A DNA stretch of 64,000 nucleotides, from the NCBI RefSeq assembly GCF_900492205.1, contig NZ_UEYQ01000003.1, forward strand, positions 62,001 through 126,000, given 5' to 3'. The notes under the pieces were generated by a model. It made no database searches and was not told the DNA's origin. It worked only from the letters and a program-made list of their open reading frames with translations. Origin of the DNA: Ciceribacter sp. T2.26MG-112.2. Lineage in GTDB: Bacteria > Pseudomonadota > Alphaproteobacteria > Rhizobiales > Rhizobiaceae. Below are positions 1 to 7,690 of the stretch, one piece after another (the first letter of the stretch is position 1; every line of letters starts with the position of its first letter). The position numbers were made by a program, and so were the translations under genes.

Positions 1-695
1 AAGAAGAACCGGGCGGTCAGGTTGCCGAACAAAAGCACGGCCTTCGGCTCGGCCAGTTCGACCTGCCGCTCGATGAACGGCCGGCAGATCGCCACCTCGG
101 GCACGGACGGGGCGCGGTCGCCGGGCGGGCGCCAGGGGATCACCGTGGAGATCAGGACCGCCTCGCGCTTGAGGCCGATGGCGCCCAGCATGCGGTCGAG
201 CAGGAGACCGGCGCGGCCGGAAAAGGCGACGCCCTCGCGGTCGTCGTCGGCGCTCGGCATCGGTCCGATCACCATGATGCGGCTTGACGGATCGCCGGCG
301 GCAAAGATGGTCGAGCGGGCGCTGGTCTTCAGGTTGCAGCCGGCGAAACCCTCGAGCGCGGTTTTCAGCTCGGCCAGCGAACGGGCGCTTTCGGCGGCAA
401 AGCGCGCCTCGGTGACGGCGTGCTCGTCGGGAATGGCCGGCAGGGCCGACGGGGCGGGGCCTCGCACCGGCGGCGGCGCCTCGGGCCGGGTGCGGCCGGA
501 GGTCGTCTGCACGGTCTGGGCTTGCGCCATGGCGACGGCGGCCGGTGCCCGGACATTGCGCGCCGCGCGCTCGGCGGCAAATTCCGCGACCCGGTCGACC
601 GGCTCGTCCTCCACCAGCCATTCGACGCCGGCATCCGCATGGAAATGCAGAAGGGCGGCCAGTTCGGCGGGCGTCATGTCGCGGGCTAGGATCAT
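1..695 (-). CDS. Uracil-DNA glycosylase, type 4/5 superfamily (C-terminus cut by window edge)
   Basis: Removes uracil from DNA in base-excision repair. Reading right to left from ATG at 695, the protein has a variable proline/alanine-rich N-terminus of about 95 residues. The glycosylase core follows: GFAGCNLKTSA, the GPMPSADDDREG and AFSGRAGLLLDRM segment, and STVIPWRPPGDRAPS, which match the active-site blocks of iron-sulfur type 4-like enzymes. One cysteine of the expected cluster lies in the GCNL block. The last visible residues are NLTARFF, so the HPS-type motif and the remaining cysteines lie outside the window. Family is confident; the exact UDG subtype is not resolved. Confidence 0.85.
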   Translation of the reverse strand, partial: MILARDMTPAELAALLHFHADAGVEWLVEDEPVDRVAEFAAERAARNVRAPAAVAMAQAQTVQTTSGRTRPEAPPPVRGPAPSALPAIPDEHAVTEARFAAESARSLAELKTALEGFAGCNLKTSARSTIFAAGDPSSRIMVIGPMPSADDDREGVAFSGRAGLLLDRMLGAIGLKREAVLISTVIPWRPPGDRAPSVPEVAICRPFIERQVELAEPKAVLLFGNLTARFF

Positions 696-773
696 GTCCC
701 CGTTCTAGTGCAGGGATCGGCGGAAGGAAACTGTTTCCTGCGGGGTGGACGGAAGCGTCGCGGCGGACACCCT

Positions 774-820
774 CTTCTCCCCAGCGGGGAGAAGGTGGCC
801 CGAAGGGCCGGATGAGGGGG
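774..820 (+). repeat. Short palindromic intergenic unit, copy A1
   Basis: Two hairpins in a row: TTCTCCCC/GGGGAGAA around a 3-base loop, then GGCCCGAAGGGCC, followed by GGATGAGGGGG. The same pattern recurs inverted at 905-959 and direct at 1031-1074. This is the type of repetitive palindrome common between genes in Rhizobiaceae. Confidence 0.7.
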
Positions 821-904
821 GCGAAGCCGGGCCAGTGCATGCGGTCGGGGCAGGGGAGAGAGCAATCGGAGCAACGCAGCCCCATCGGCCGTGGCGCGCC
901 GGGC

Positions 905-959
905 TCCCCCTCACCCCGCCTCCGCTACGCTCGGCGGACCTCTCCCCGCTGGGGCGAGG
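905..959 (-). repeat. Short palindromic intergenic unit, copy A2 (inverted)
   Basis: Inverted, diverged copy of the A unit. It keeps the CCCCCTCA edge and CTCTCCCCGCTGGGG hairpin, but the central palindrome is replaced by CCGCCTCCGCTACGCTCGGCGG, which also folds. Confidence 0.55.
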
Positions 960-1030
960 AGGCCGGAAGCGTGGCGGCGGACGGCTCCCACGGATGCGAG
1001 GGGGCAGCAAGGGCCGCGGCGGGCACCCGC

Positions 1031-1074
1031 TTCTCCCCGTCGGGGAGAAGGTGGCCCGCAGGCTGGATGAGGGG
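1031..1074 (+). repeat. Short palindromic intergenic unit, copy A3
   Basis: Near-identical to A1 at 774-820: TTCTCCCC/GGGGAGAA hairpin, AGGTGGCCC, then GGATGAGGGG. The central palindrome is degraded relative to A1. Confidence 0.65.
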
Positions 1075-1104
1075 ACGAAGCCAGGCCGGTGGATGCGGCG
1101 GTCT

Positions 1105-1276
1105 CCTCTCCCCTGGTGGGAGAGGACGCGATTTCGGCATCTTGGGCCGAAGGCGCAAGTGTCAGAAATCGCAGGTGAAGGGGAAACGAGGCGACCGACT
1201 CCCTCTCTTGGAATTTCTAACACCTAGCTTCGCTAAGATGTTGAAATTCCATTCTCCCCCACCTGGGGGGAGAGAA
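1105..1276 (+). repeat. Long mosaic palindromic repeat B1
   Basis: Built from consecutive palindromes: CCTCTCCC/GGGAGAGG; GCGATTTC/GAAATCGC spaced by GGCATCTTGGGCCGAAGG; TGGAATTT/AAATTCCA spanning AACACCTAGC; and TTCTCCCCC/GGGGGAGA. The reverse complement is found almost base for base at 3069-3241, on the far side of the Hsp70-type gene. The organisation resembles rhizobial intergenic mosaic elements; that name is from general knowledge, not a database match. Confidence 0.8.
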
Positions 1277-1343
1277 CCCCCTCTGGCCTGCCGGCCATCT
1301 CCCTACAAGGGGGGGAGAAGACCCGCTGCCAGGTTTTGGAAGC

Positions 1344-1417
1344 AGCCACCGGGATCGGCAATTAGCCACCGGGATTCAGCAATAGTTGCCACGGATGGCA
1401 ATAGTCACCGGGGATGA
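1344..1417. repeat. Degenerate ~20-bp tandem repeat, possible IS21-family end relic
   Basis: Three and a half copies of a unit like AGCCACCGGGATCGGCAATT begin at 1344, 1364, 1384 and 1403 (periods 20, 20 and 19). On the other strand this reads ATTGCCGATCCCGGTGGCT, the style of multiple terminal repeats at ends of some IS21-family elements. No istA or istB gene is nearby, so it would be a solitary relic. The IS assignment is from memory and uncertain; the tandem repeat is visible directly. Confidence 0.45.
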
Positions 1418-1446
1418 CTGAGATATGTCACGCTCGGCGGGTTAAG

Positions 1447-1468
1447 CCCTCCCCTTTGTGGGGAGGGT
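1447..1468. repeat. Short palindrome downstream of the Hsp70-type gene
   Basis: CCCTCCCC/GGGGAGGG with a TTTGT loop, about 30 bases past the stop codon of the minus-strand Hsp70-type gene. It could also help end transcription, but there is no clear U-run. Confidence 0.45.
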
Positions 1469-1494
1469 TTGGGAGGGATGGCGACGATCTCGTC

Positions 1495-2814
1495 TCATGC
1501 CACCCATTGCGCTATGTCGTCACGCTCGCCGATCAGCGCCAGGCCGTGGGCGATCGAGACGAGTTCGCCGCCGGTCTCGATGCGGTTTGCGTTGAAGCGG
1601 TCGGTGAAGATGCGGCGCACGGCCGGAACGAACGACGTGCCGCCGGTGAGGAAGACCTTGTCGATTGTGCCCGGCGTGTTGGTCGTGGTCAAAACCTCGT
1701 CGAGCGCCCCTTCGATGCGCGCCAGATCCTCGGCGATCCAGCCCTCGAATTCGGCGCGCTTCACCGACTTTTCCCCGGCCCGCCCGAGCGGCGCGAAGCG
1801 GAATTCCGCCTCGTCGGCCGATGACAGCGCCATCTTGGTGGCTGAGACCGCCTGGTAGAGCGGATAGCCCTCGTCATGTTCGACGAGATCGATGAACAGT
1901 TCGAGCTTGTCCGGCTCGAGGCTCTGGCGCACCAGCGATTTGAGGTCGGCATATTCGCGCGAGGACTTGAACACCGAGAGCTGGTTCCAGCGCGAGAACG
2001 AGGTGTAGTAATTGCTCGGCACGTCGAGCACCTTGTCGAAGCTCTTGAACTGGCTGCCCTTGCCGATTTCCGGCGCCACCAGATGCTCGATGATGCGGGC
2101 GTCGAACTGGTCGCCGGCAATGCCGACGCCGGAATAGCCGACCGGGGTGGCGGATAGCTTGCCGGCGCTGGTCTCGAAGCGGATCAGCGAATAGTCGGTG
2201 GTGCCGCCGCCGAAGTCGGCGACCAGCACGGTCGCATCCTGCTTGAGGTGCTGGGCGAAATAGAAGGCGGCCGCCACCGGCTCGTAGACATAGTGGATCT
2301 CGGGAAAGCCGAAGCGCGAAAGCGCCTCGTTGTAGCGGGTGATCGCCAGCTGCGGATCGGGGCTCGCGCCGGCAAAATGCACAGGGCGCCCGGCGACGAT
2401 GCGTTTCGCCCCCGATGGCCAGCCCTCGCCGGCATAGGCTTCCAGGCGCCTGAGGAAGACCTCCATCAGGTCCTCGAACTGGAAGCGCCGGGCATGGATC
2501 AGCGTGCCCTGGAACAGCGCCGAGGCGGCAAAGGTCTTGATCGACTGCAGGAAGCGGCAGTCGCCCGGATTGTCGATGAAGGCGCGGATTGCCGCCTGTC
2601 CGGCCTCGACCTTCAGCGCGCCGGCACCAAGCTGGCGGTCCTTCATGAAGGACAGCGCCGTGCGCATGCTGTCGCTCGTCCCCGCCGGCGAGGAAAAGCG
2701 GATCGAATGGGTGGCCCCCGGACGGTCGGCGCCTGCGCTGTCGGCCCCCACGCTATCGGAAAGCGCCATCACCGTGTTGGTCGTGCCGAAATCAAGCCCC
2801 AGCGCATGAGCCAT
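1495..2814 (-). CDS. Hsp70-family ATPase (YegD-like)
   Basis: Cytoplasmic actin/Hsp70-fold ATPase of 439 residues, well short of DnaK (~640) and without its long substrate-binding tail, which is the YegD-type architecture. Visible motifs are the phosphate-1 loop LDFGTTNTV (residues 6-14), the phosphate-2 block VADFGGGTTDYSL near residue 200, and the adenosine block VFLTGGTSFVPAVRRIF near residue 395. The start is ATG 2814, preceded by GGGAGCG. No DnaJ, GrpE or other chaperone gene is near. The gene stands alone between two inverted copies of a long intergenic repeat. The client is unknown; a chaperone or regulatory ATPase role is inferred from the fold. Confidence 0.85.
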   Translation of the reverse strand: MAHALGLDFGTTNTVMALSDSVGADSAGADRPGATHSIRFSSPAGTSDSMRTALSFMKDRQLGAGALKVEAGQAAIRAFIDNPGDCRFLQSIKTFAASALFQGTLIHARRFQFEDLMEVFLRRLEAYAGEGWPSGAKRIVAGRPVHFAGASPDPQLAITRYNEALSRFGFPEIHYVYEPVAAAFYFAQHLKQDATVLVADFGGGTTDYSLIRFETSAGKLSATPVGYSGVGIAGDQFDARIIEHLVAPEIGKGSQFKSFDKVLDVPSNYYTSFSRWNQLSVFKSSREYADLKSLVRQSLEPDKLELFIDLVEHDEGYPLYQAVSATKMALSSADEAEFRFAPLGRAGEKSVKRAEFEGWIAEDLARIEGALDEVLTTTNTPGTIDKVFLTGGTSFVPAVRRIFTDRFNANRIETGGELVSIAHGLALIGERDDIAQWVA

Positions 2815-3278
2815 CGCCGCGCTCCCTCGTCGTCTGTCGGTTGTGAAGCCGGGCAGAGCCCGAAGATGAACAGGGCGCTATGAGCGCCCGCAGTGGAGAG
2901 GGCGCCTATTGCCATGAAGGGGAGGGGGAAGGCAAGGGGCGAGCGGTGAGGGTGATCACGCGGGTTTCCTCACCCCTCACTAACAAACCCCAGGACGTGG
3001 CTTTCGCCAAGTTCGTGGTTTCGTATCCTATCCCCTAAAGGGGAGGGGGTGTAAGGCGATGATGGCTTCTTCTCCCCCTTGGTGGGGGAGAATGGAATTT
3101 CAACACCTTAGCTGAAAGCTAAGTGTTAAAAATTCCAAGAGAGGGGGTGGTCACCTGGTTTCCCCCTCACCTGCGATTTCTGGCACTTACGCCTTCGGCC
3201 TAAGATGCCGAAATCGCTTCCTCTCCCACCAAGGGAGAGGAGGCCCCGCACGCCGCGCTTCCCGTCACTGCGACCGAC
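2815..3278. other. Intergenic spacer with repeats
   Basis: 464 bases upstream of the Hsp70-type gene. It holds G-rich purine tracts around 2918-2940, a small palindrome TCCCCTAAAGGGGA near 3030-3045, and the long mosaic repeat at 3069-3241. No gene or clear promoter is recognised. Confidence 0.6.
3069..3241 (-). repeat. Long mosaic palindromic repeat B2, inverted copy of B1
   Basis: Read on the minus strand it follows B1 (1105-1276) almost throughout: the GGGAGAGG hairpin, the GCGATTTC/GAAATCGC palindrome, the TGGAATTT/AAATTCCA palindrome, and the closing CTCCCCC hairpin. The differences are scattered single bases plus small changes around the AACACTTAGC segment. Confidence 0.8.
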
Positions 3279-3479
3279 CTACCGCCCCGAGCGCCGCGCG
3301 ATCGCGATCAGCACCATGCCGACAATGGCGAGGCCGGCGCCATAGGCGATCCACGGGCTCTGGTCGATCATGAAGCTGGACGCGGGATAGGGAAAATAGC
3401 CGCTGCCCTGACCCATCCAGATGAGGCCCATCAGCACGGCGAGCGCGCCGAGCAGGGTGAGGATGCGTCGCATCGGCAT
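3279..3479 (-). CDS. Small two-helix membrane protein, paralogue of its upstream neighbour
   Basis: 66 residues: a short basic N-terminus (MPMRR), a first hydrophobic helix (ILTLLGALAVLMGLIWMG), a hydrophilic stretch with GSGYFPYPASSFMIDQSPW, a second helix (IAYGAGLAIVGMVLIAIA), and a basic end (RRSGR). The start is ATG 3479 with AAGGA 9-12 bases upstream; ATG 3473 is also possible. It aligns end to end with the protein at 3562-3786, so the two are a tandem duplication. The family is seen in rhizobia as hypothetical inner-membrane proteins; the function is unknown. Confidence 0.7.
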   Translation of the reverse strand: MPMRRILTLLGALAVLMGLIWMGQGSGYFPYPASSFMIDQSPWIAYGAGLAIVGMVLIAIARRSGR

Positions 3480-3561
3480 GGCACGTGATCCTTCTGAAGC
3501 GCAACCGACCGCGCCGGCGGCGCGGCCGTGAATCTAGGTCCGACCTGGCCGGGCACGACCG

Positions 3562-3786
3562 TCAGTTTGCCGTCGAATGCTCCCGGCGCAGGAACCAGCG
3601 GGCGCCGACGAAGACCACCAGGCCGAAGGCTGCGACCAGCAAGCCGTTGATCGTCCACACGCTTTCGTTTGGCATGAAGTCAGTGCCGGGCAGGCGGAAC
3701 AGGCCGGTACCATGGGCCACCCAGGCTATTCCGACAAGCAGCGTCAGGGCCCCGACGACGGTGAATAATTGGCGAATCTGCCCCAA
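3562..3786 (-). CDS. Small two-helix membrane protein with TTG start
   Basis: 74 residues from TTG 3786, chosen because GGAGGAGA ends 4 bases before it. The upstream in-frame GTG at 3819 has no ribosome site and would add residues the paralogue lacks. The layout is the same as the neighbour at 3279-3479: helix one (LFTVVGALTLLVGIAWVA), HGTGLF..GTDFMPNESVW, helix two (INGLLVAAFGLVVFVGA), then a basic tail. Shared positions include VGAL/LGAL, G.GxF, DF/SF and the acidic-S-V/P-W junction. It probably shares a transcript with the downstream paralogue (82-base gap). Function unknown. Confidence 0.65.
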   Translation of the reverse strand: MGQIRQLFTVVGALTLLVGIAWVAHGTGLFRLPGTDFMPNESVWTINGLLVAAFGLVVFVGARWFLRREHSTAN

Positions 3787-3881
3787 TAGTCTCTCCTCCC
3801 ATGGAACAATTTGTCGCACCCACTATAGTCGAGTCTGAGCCGGACACCAGCGAAATCCCTCCGCTCATACTTGGGGGGCTA

Positions 3882-3919
3882 ATAAAGCAAAAACCCCGCG
3901 AACACAGGGTGTCGCGGGG
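3882..3919 (-). terminator. Rho-independent terminator for the SDR gene
   Basis: On the minus strand the stem CCCCGCGA/TCGCGGGG with a 10-base loop is followed by TTTTTGC. It lies 29 bases after the stop of the gene at 3948-4736. Confidence 0.8.
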
Positions 3920-3947
3920 CTCCATCGGCCGGGTGTGCTGGCGTCGT

Positions 3948-4736
3948 TCAGATCGACTTTGACGCTCCGCCATCGACCCGCATCATCGTGCCCGTGACAT
4001 AGGAGGCAGGCACCGAGCACAGGAAGGCGGCGGCGGCGGCAAATTCCTCGACCTTGCCGAGACGGCCGGCCGGGATCGACTTTACCGATGCGGCACGCAC
4101 CTCGTCGACCGTCTTGCCGGCCTTCTTGGCATTGGCGGCGTCCAGTTCATCGATCCGGTCGGTATGAATGCGGCCCGGCAGCAGCATGTTGGCGGTGACG
4201 CCGTAGGAGGCGACCTCGGTCGCAAGCGTCTTGTTCCAGCCGACCAGAGCTGCGCGCAGCGTGTTGGACAGCGCCAGGTTGGGGATCGGCTCGAAGACGC
4301 CGGACGAGGCGACGGTGAGGATGCGGCCGAAGCCTTGCGTCTGCATCAGCGGCAGGAGTGCATTGGTGAGCGTGATGACGCGCACCACCATCGACTGGAA
4401 GAAATTGTAGAGCTTTTCCGCCGTCATCTCCTCGGCCGTGCCCGGGGTGGGGCCGCCGGTATTGTTGACCAGGATGTCGATGCCGCCGAGCTTGTGATGG
4501 ACGGCGGCGAGCATGGTGTCGACGAAATTGGCGTCGGACAGATCCGCCTCGACCCAGTCGGCCTTGCCGCGGCCTTCGGCATTGATGGCGTCGGCATTGG
4601 CCTTCAGCTTGTCGGCGCTGCGACCGCACAAGAGCACATGCGCGCCCTCATCGGCGAGCGCCTTGGCAATGCCGAGCCCAAGCCCGCGCGACGAGGCGAG
4701 CACAAGCGCCCGCTTGCCCGAAATTCCGAGATCCAT
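3948..4736 (-). CDS. SDR-fold protein lacking the usual Tyr-x3-Lys active site
   Basis: 262 residues from ATG 4736, placed by GGAAGGAAA 5-8 bases upstream; an in-frame ATG at 4772 lacks this. The Rossmann fold is clear: ASSRGLGLG near residue 15, LLCGRSADKL, and NNTGGPTPG near residue 90. SDR enzymes normally have Ser about 13 residues before Tyr-x3-Lys. Here the segment reads VASSGVFEPIP.LALSNTLRAAL, so Tyr and Lys are replaced by Asn and Arg. This matches a known group of FabG-like SDRs without a standard tetrad. It may be annotated as 3-oxoacyl-ACP reductase, but that activity should not be assumed. It is transcribed alone and ends at a strong terminator. Confidence 0.8.
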   Translation of the reverse strand: MDLGISGKRALVLASSRGLGLGIAKALADEGAHVLLCGRSADKLKANADAINAEGRGKADWVEADLSDANFVDTMLAAVHHKLGGIDILVNNTGGPTPGTAEEMTAEKLYNFFQSMVVRVITLTNALLPLMQTQGFGRILTVASSGVFEPIPNLALSNTLRAALVGWNKTLATEVASYGVTANMLLPGRIHTDRIDELDAANAKKAGKTVDEVRAASVKSIPAGRLGKVEEFAAAAAFLCSVPASYVTGTMMRVDGGASKSI

Positions 4737-4921
4737 GTCTGTTTCCTTCCCTGGTGTTTGTGTCCGCCGCAAGCGGTGTCGGAGGGAAGGTTATAGGGTG
4801 GCCCGCAGCTTTGGGAAGGGAAAAGCGCGAGGGCGTCGCCTGGTTCGGACACCCTGTGGCGCCGTCGTGGTGCGAGCGCCGCGCGGCAGGCAGACGGCAG
4901 GAGCGGTCCCGGCGGGTCTTG

Positions 4922-5674
4922 TCAATCCCGGAAGCTCGCGCGGTACTCGCGCGGGCCCTTGCCCATCAAGTCGCGGAAGGCTGTATTGAAGGCCGACAGA
5001 GAATTGTAGCCGACGCCAAGCGCGATCTCGGTGATTGGCGCGTCGCTGGAGGCCAGCGCCTCGACCGCGCGGATCAGGCGGATGCGCCGAAGCGCCTCGC
5101 GCCAGGTCATCCCCATCTCCGTCGAGAAACGGCGGGCGAGCGCGCGGGGAGACTGGCCGGTGGCCTTGGCGATTTCGGCAAAAACGGGGGTGCCGTCAGC
5201 CAGTTCCTCGGTCAGTGCCAGCGCCCGGGCAAGGGCGGGGCTCGCCGGTGCCGGCAGCACGCAAGGGCTCGGCGTTTCGGCGAGTCTCATGCAAACGGCC
5301 ACCAGCGTTTCGAAGATCCTCTGCGCATAGGGCGACAGCGGGCCGCTTTCCAGACCCCATTCGCGGCATTCGGCGATCAGTTCGCGGGCCAGCGGCGAGA
5401 CATCGAACACCGACAGAACCTGCGGTGGAGGGGGTGCAAATGCGTGCGTATAGAGCACCGATGCGCAGGTCAGCCGGGACAGGATCGAAATCGTGATCGG
5501 ATGGCCGGCCGTAATCAGTGCCGCGCGCGCTGGCGGCAGGGTCCAGCGCCGGCCGTTCGCTTCCAGCCGGATCGTTCCTTCCATCGCATAGAGCAGATAG
5601 TGCCGGTCCATCCGGAATTCGGAGGGGCCGGCGGGCTCGAAACTCTGGTGAAAACAATAGGCGTCCGGTCTCAT
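4922..5674 (-). CDS. AraC-family transcriptional regulator
   Basis: 250 residues. An N-terminal cupin-like sensor (about 1-135) includes FRMDRHYLLYAMEGTIRLEANG. The C-terminal tandem helix-turn-helix (about 150-250) shows PVFAEIAKATGQSPRALARRF, ITEIALGVGYNSLSAFNTAF and GKGPREYR, the standard AraC signature. The start at ATG 5674 has no strong ribosome site, but it lies 4 bases after the stop of the monooxygenase gene, so translational coupling is likely. The ligand is not predictable. A role in controlling the small oxidative gene ahead of it is inferred from the tight linkage. Confidence 0.85.
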   Translation of the reverse strand: MRPDAYCFHQSFEPAGPSEFRMDRHYLLYAMEGTIRLEANGRRWTLPPARAALITAGHPITISILSRLTCASVLYTHAFAPPPPQVLSVFDVSPLARELIAECREWGLESGPLSPYAQRIFETLVAVCMRLAETPSPCVLPAPASPALARALALTEELADGTPVFAEIAKATGQSPRALARRFSTEMGMTWREALRRIRLIRAVEALASSDAPITEIALGVGYNSLSAFNTAFRDLMGKGPREYRASFRD

Positions 5675-5678
5675 GCGT

Positions 5679-5981
5679 TCAGTTTACCGTCTCGATCAGC
5701 CTCGCGTCAAAGCGACGGCTGACCGGCGCCGCCGTCATCAGGGGACGCAGGATCGCGGCTGTTTCGACAAATGCGGGCGAGGCGACATAGGCTGCAAAGT
5801 CTTCACCGCTTTGCCATTCGTGCAGCACGCCAAGACCCTGCCGGTCGGTCGGATCGAGGAATGGAACAAAGGCCAGGCAACCTTTCGTGGCGCGGATGGC
5901 GGGGGCGTTCGTCATCAGGATATCGAGCGCCTGCTGGCGGTCGTCTTCGGATACGCGGAAGCGCACATGGGCGACGAGCAT
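5679..5981 (-). CDS. Antibiotic biosynthesis monooxygenase (ABM)-domain protein
   Basis: 100 residues forming one ferredoxin-like ABM domain: LVAHVRFRV at the start, ATKGCLAFVPF, VLHEWQSGEDFAAYVASPAF (the conserved E-W..aF.aH-type segment), and a C-terminal strand. Family members include quinol monooxygenases and heme-degrading enzymes. The heme-ligand pattern of IsdG is not evident, so quinol/aldehyde stress or small-molecule oxidation is the likelier general role. The start at ATG 5981 has AAAGGA upstream. It is first in a two-gene operon with the AraC regulator. Confidence 0.75.
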   Translation of the reverse strand: MLVAHVRFRVSEDDRQQALDILMTNAPAIRATKGCLAFVPFLDPTDRQGLGVLHEWQSGEDFAAYVASPAFVETAAILRPLMTAAPVSRRFDARLIETVN

Positions 5982-6126
5982 GGGCAGTCCTTTCGGTGTC
6001 TCGCTTCAATGAGGGGAAGTGCTAACGGCATATCTTCCCGAAACCCATGATTGCCAGACGACGACCAGCCGCGCCAACGCGTAAAGGACAGCTATTTTCT
6101 CGGAACGGCCAGTTCCGCATGCAAAG

Positions 6127-7536
6127 TCAGAACGGCACCTTGCCCGGATTGAGGATCCCTTTCGGATCAATCGCCTGCTTGATCGTCCGCGCCAGCGCCT
6201 GCTTTTCCGGCGAGGCGAAGGTCTCGTAAGCGTGGCGTTTTTCGGTGCCGACGCCGTGTTCGGCGGAAAACGAGCCGCCGGCCTCGACGATGCCGGTGTA
6301 GATGGCGTTTTCCACGGCCAGAAGTTCGTCCACAGGCAACGGGCCTGGCTTGATCAGAGTGAGATGCAGGTTGCCGTCGGCGACATGGCCGTAGACATAG
6401 GCCTCAAAGCTCGGATCGATCGCCTTCAGCCGGGAGTCGAGGCCGGCGACATAGGCGTCGAGATAGGTCGGCGGCACCGAGATGTCGAAGGAAGGGGCGT
6501 GCGGGATCGCCGGATAGTAGAAGCCTGAATCCTCGCGAATGTCCCAGAACTTTTTCGCCTGGTCGAGCGACTGGGCGATCACGCCGCCCTTGAGGCCGGC
6601 CGGCTCCCAGAGCGTTTCAAGTCCCTGTTCCAGGGCTGCCGTCGCCGCCTCGACCGTTTCCGCCGAGACCTCGATCAGCAGGGCCGCGGCGCCGTCTTCC
6701 AGCCAGGAGAGATCGAAACCCTTGAGCGCCGCGCCGTCGCGGATATAGCGCGGCCACATCATTTCCGCGCCTTCGAGCGTCACGGAGGAGAGGCTGCGGA
6801 AATGCCGGATGACGGCAAGTGCTGCGGCCGCATCGGCCACGCCGAGAAAGGCGGTGGCGCGGGCGGGCCGCTGCGGCTCCAGCTTCAGCACCACCTGGGT
6901 GACAAAACCGAAGGCGCCTTCGCCGCCGATGAACAGGTGCTTGAGGTCCGGTCCGGCCGAGACTTTCACCACGCGGGTGAGGTCGGAAAACACGGCGCCG
7001 GACGGCAGCACCGCCTCGAGGCCGAGGACCTGGTGGCGCATCACGCCGTTGCGGAAGGCGAGAATGCCGCCGGCATTGGTCGAGACCATGCCGCCGATCG
7101 TGGCCGAACCGCGCGAGCCGAGGTCGATGCCGGTGGTCAGCCCATGGGCGGCGATCGCCTGCTGCAGCGTCTCGAGCGGCACGCCGGCCTCCACCACGAC
7201 CGTCATTTCCTCCGGATGGATGGCGACGATCCGGTTCAGTCGGGCAGAGGAGAGGATCACCTCGCCGGCATGACTGACATTGCCGCCGACGAGACCGGTC
7301 AGCCCGCCCTGCGGCACGATGGCGACGTCATGCGCGGCGCACCACGAAACCAGAGCGGCTGCCGCCGCCGTCGAACCGGGCTGCGCCATCACGCCGCCGG
7401 CTAAATTCTCGGCATGTTCGCCCGGATGCCGGCCCTGCAGGTCTGCCGGACCAAGGATCAGGAGATCGGGATGAAGGCCGGCCAGCCTCTCCAGCAGTTC
7501 CGTCGCGGTGAACCGGGTTCCTGGTCTTTGGGGCAT
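6127..7536 (-). CDS. FAD-binding 2-hydroxyacid dehydrogenase (GlcD/D-lactate dehydrogenase type)
   Basis: 469 residues from ATG 7536 (AGGA 9 bases upstream); longer in-frame starts only add low-quality sequence. The PCMH-type FAD domain holds VPQGGLTGLVGGNVS near residue 80 and the TGIDLGSRGSATIGGMVSTN block near 135. The C-terminal FAD-oxidase domain holds YGHVADGNLHLT, SAEHGVGTEKR and DPKGILNPGKV, the hallmarks of the D-lactate / D-2-hydroxyglutarate / glycolate oxidase family. The exact substrate cannot be read from sequence. It is divergent from the ETF:quinone oxidoreductase gene, suggesting electrons could pass to the same flavoprotein route. Confidence 0.85.
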   Translation of the reverse strand: MPQRPGTRFTATELLERLAGLHPDLLILGPADLQGRHPGEHAENLAGGVMAQPGSTAAAAALVSWCAAHDVAIVPQGGLTGLVGGNVSHAGEVILSSARLNRIVAIHPEEMTVVVEAGVPLETLQQAIAAHGLTTGIDLGSRGSATIGGMVSTNAGGILAFRNGVMRHQVLGLEAVLPSGAVFSDLTRVVKVSAGPDLKHLFIGGEGAFGFVTQVVLKLEPQRPARATAFLGVADAAAALAVIRHFRSLSSVTLEGAEMMWPRYIRDGAALKGFDLSWLEDGAAALLIEVSAETVEAATAALEQGLETLWEPAGLKGGVIAQSLDQAKKFWDIREDSGFYYPAIPHAPSFDISVPPTYLDAYVAGLDSRLKAIDPSFEAYVYGHVADGNLHLTLIKPGPLPVDELLAVENAIYTGIVEAGGSFSAEHGVGTEKRHAYETFASPEKQALARTIKQAIDPKGILNPGKVPF

Positions 7537-7690
7537 TCGTGCAGATCCTGTGTCGTCGGGCGTCGCGCGGTTCGAGCCCCTTCCGGCGATGTTTAGTTTG
7601 CAGCGGCGCCGGGGACAATCACCAAGCCGCGCAGGGGCCGAATTGGCCAAAGCCGGATCGGCTCCGGAGCGTTGATCTTCGGACGAAACA

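Larger units (their letters stand above)
696..1494. other. Repeat-rich intergenic spacer, no credible gene
   Basis: About 800 bases between the glycosylase gene and the Hsp70-type gene. Long open frames exist on both strands, but they run through palindromic repeats and have no family resemblance or ribosome site. The spacer is made largely of short palindromic units in both orientations, a long mosaic unit at 1105-1276, a further G-rich palindrome around 1277-1320, and a degenerate tandem repeat at 1344-1417; these are listed separately. Confidence 0.7.

Noticed and set aside
1344..1417. CRISPR-like look of the tandem repeat.
   Set aside because: Units directly abut with no spacers and only three and a half copies are present; no cas genes.
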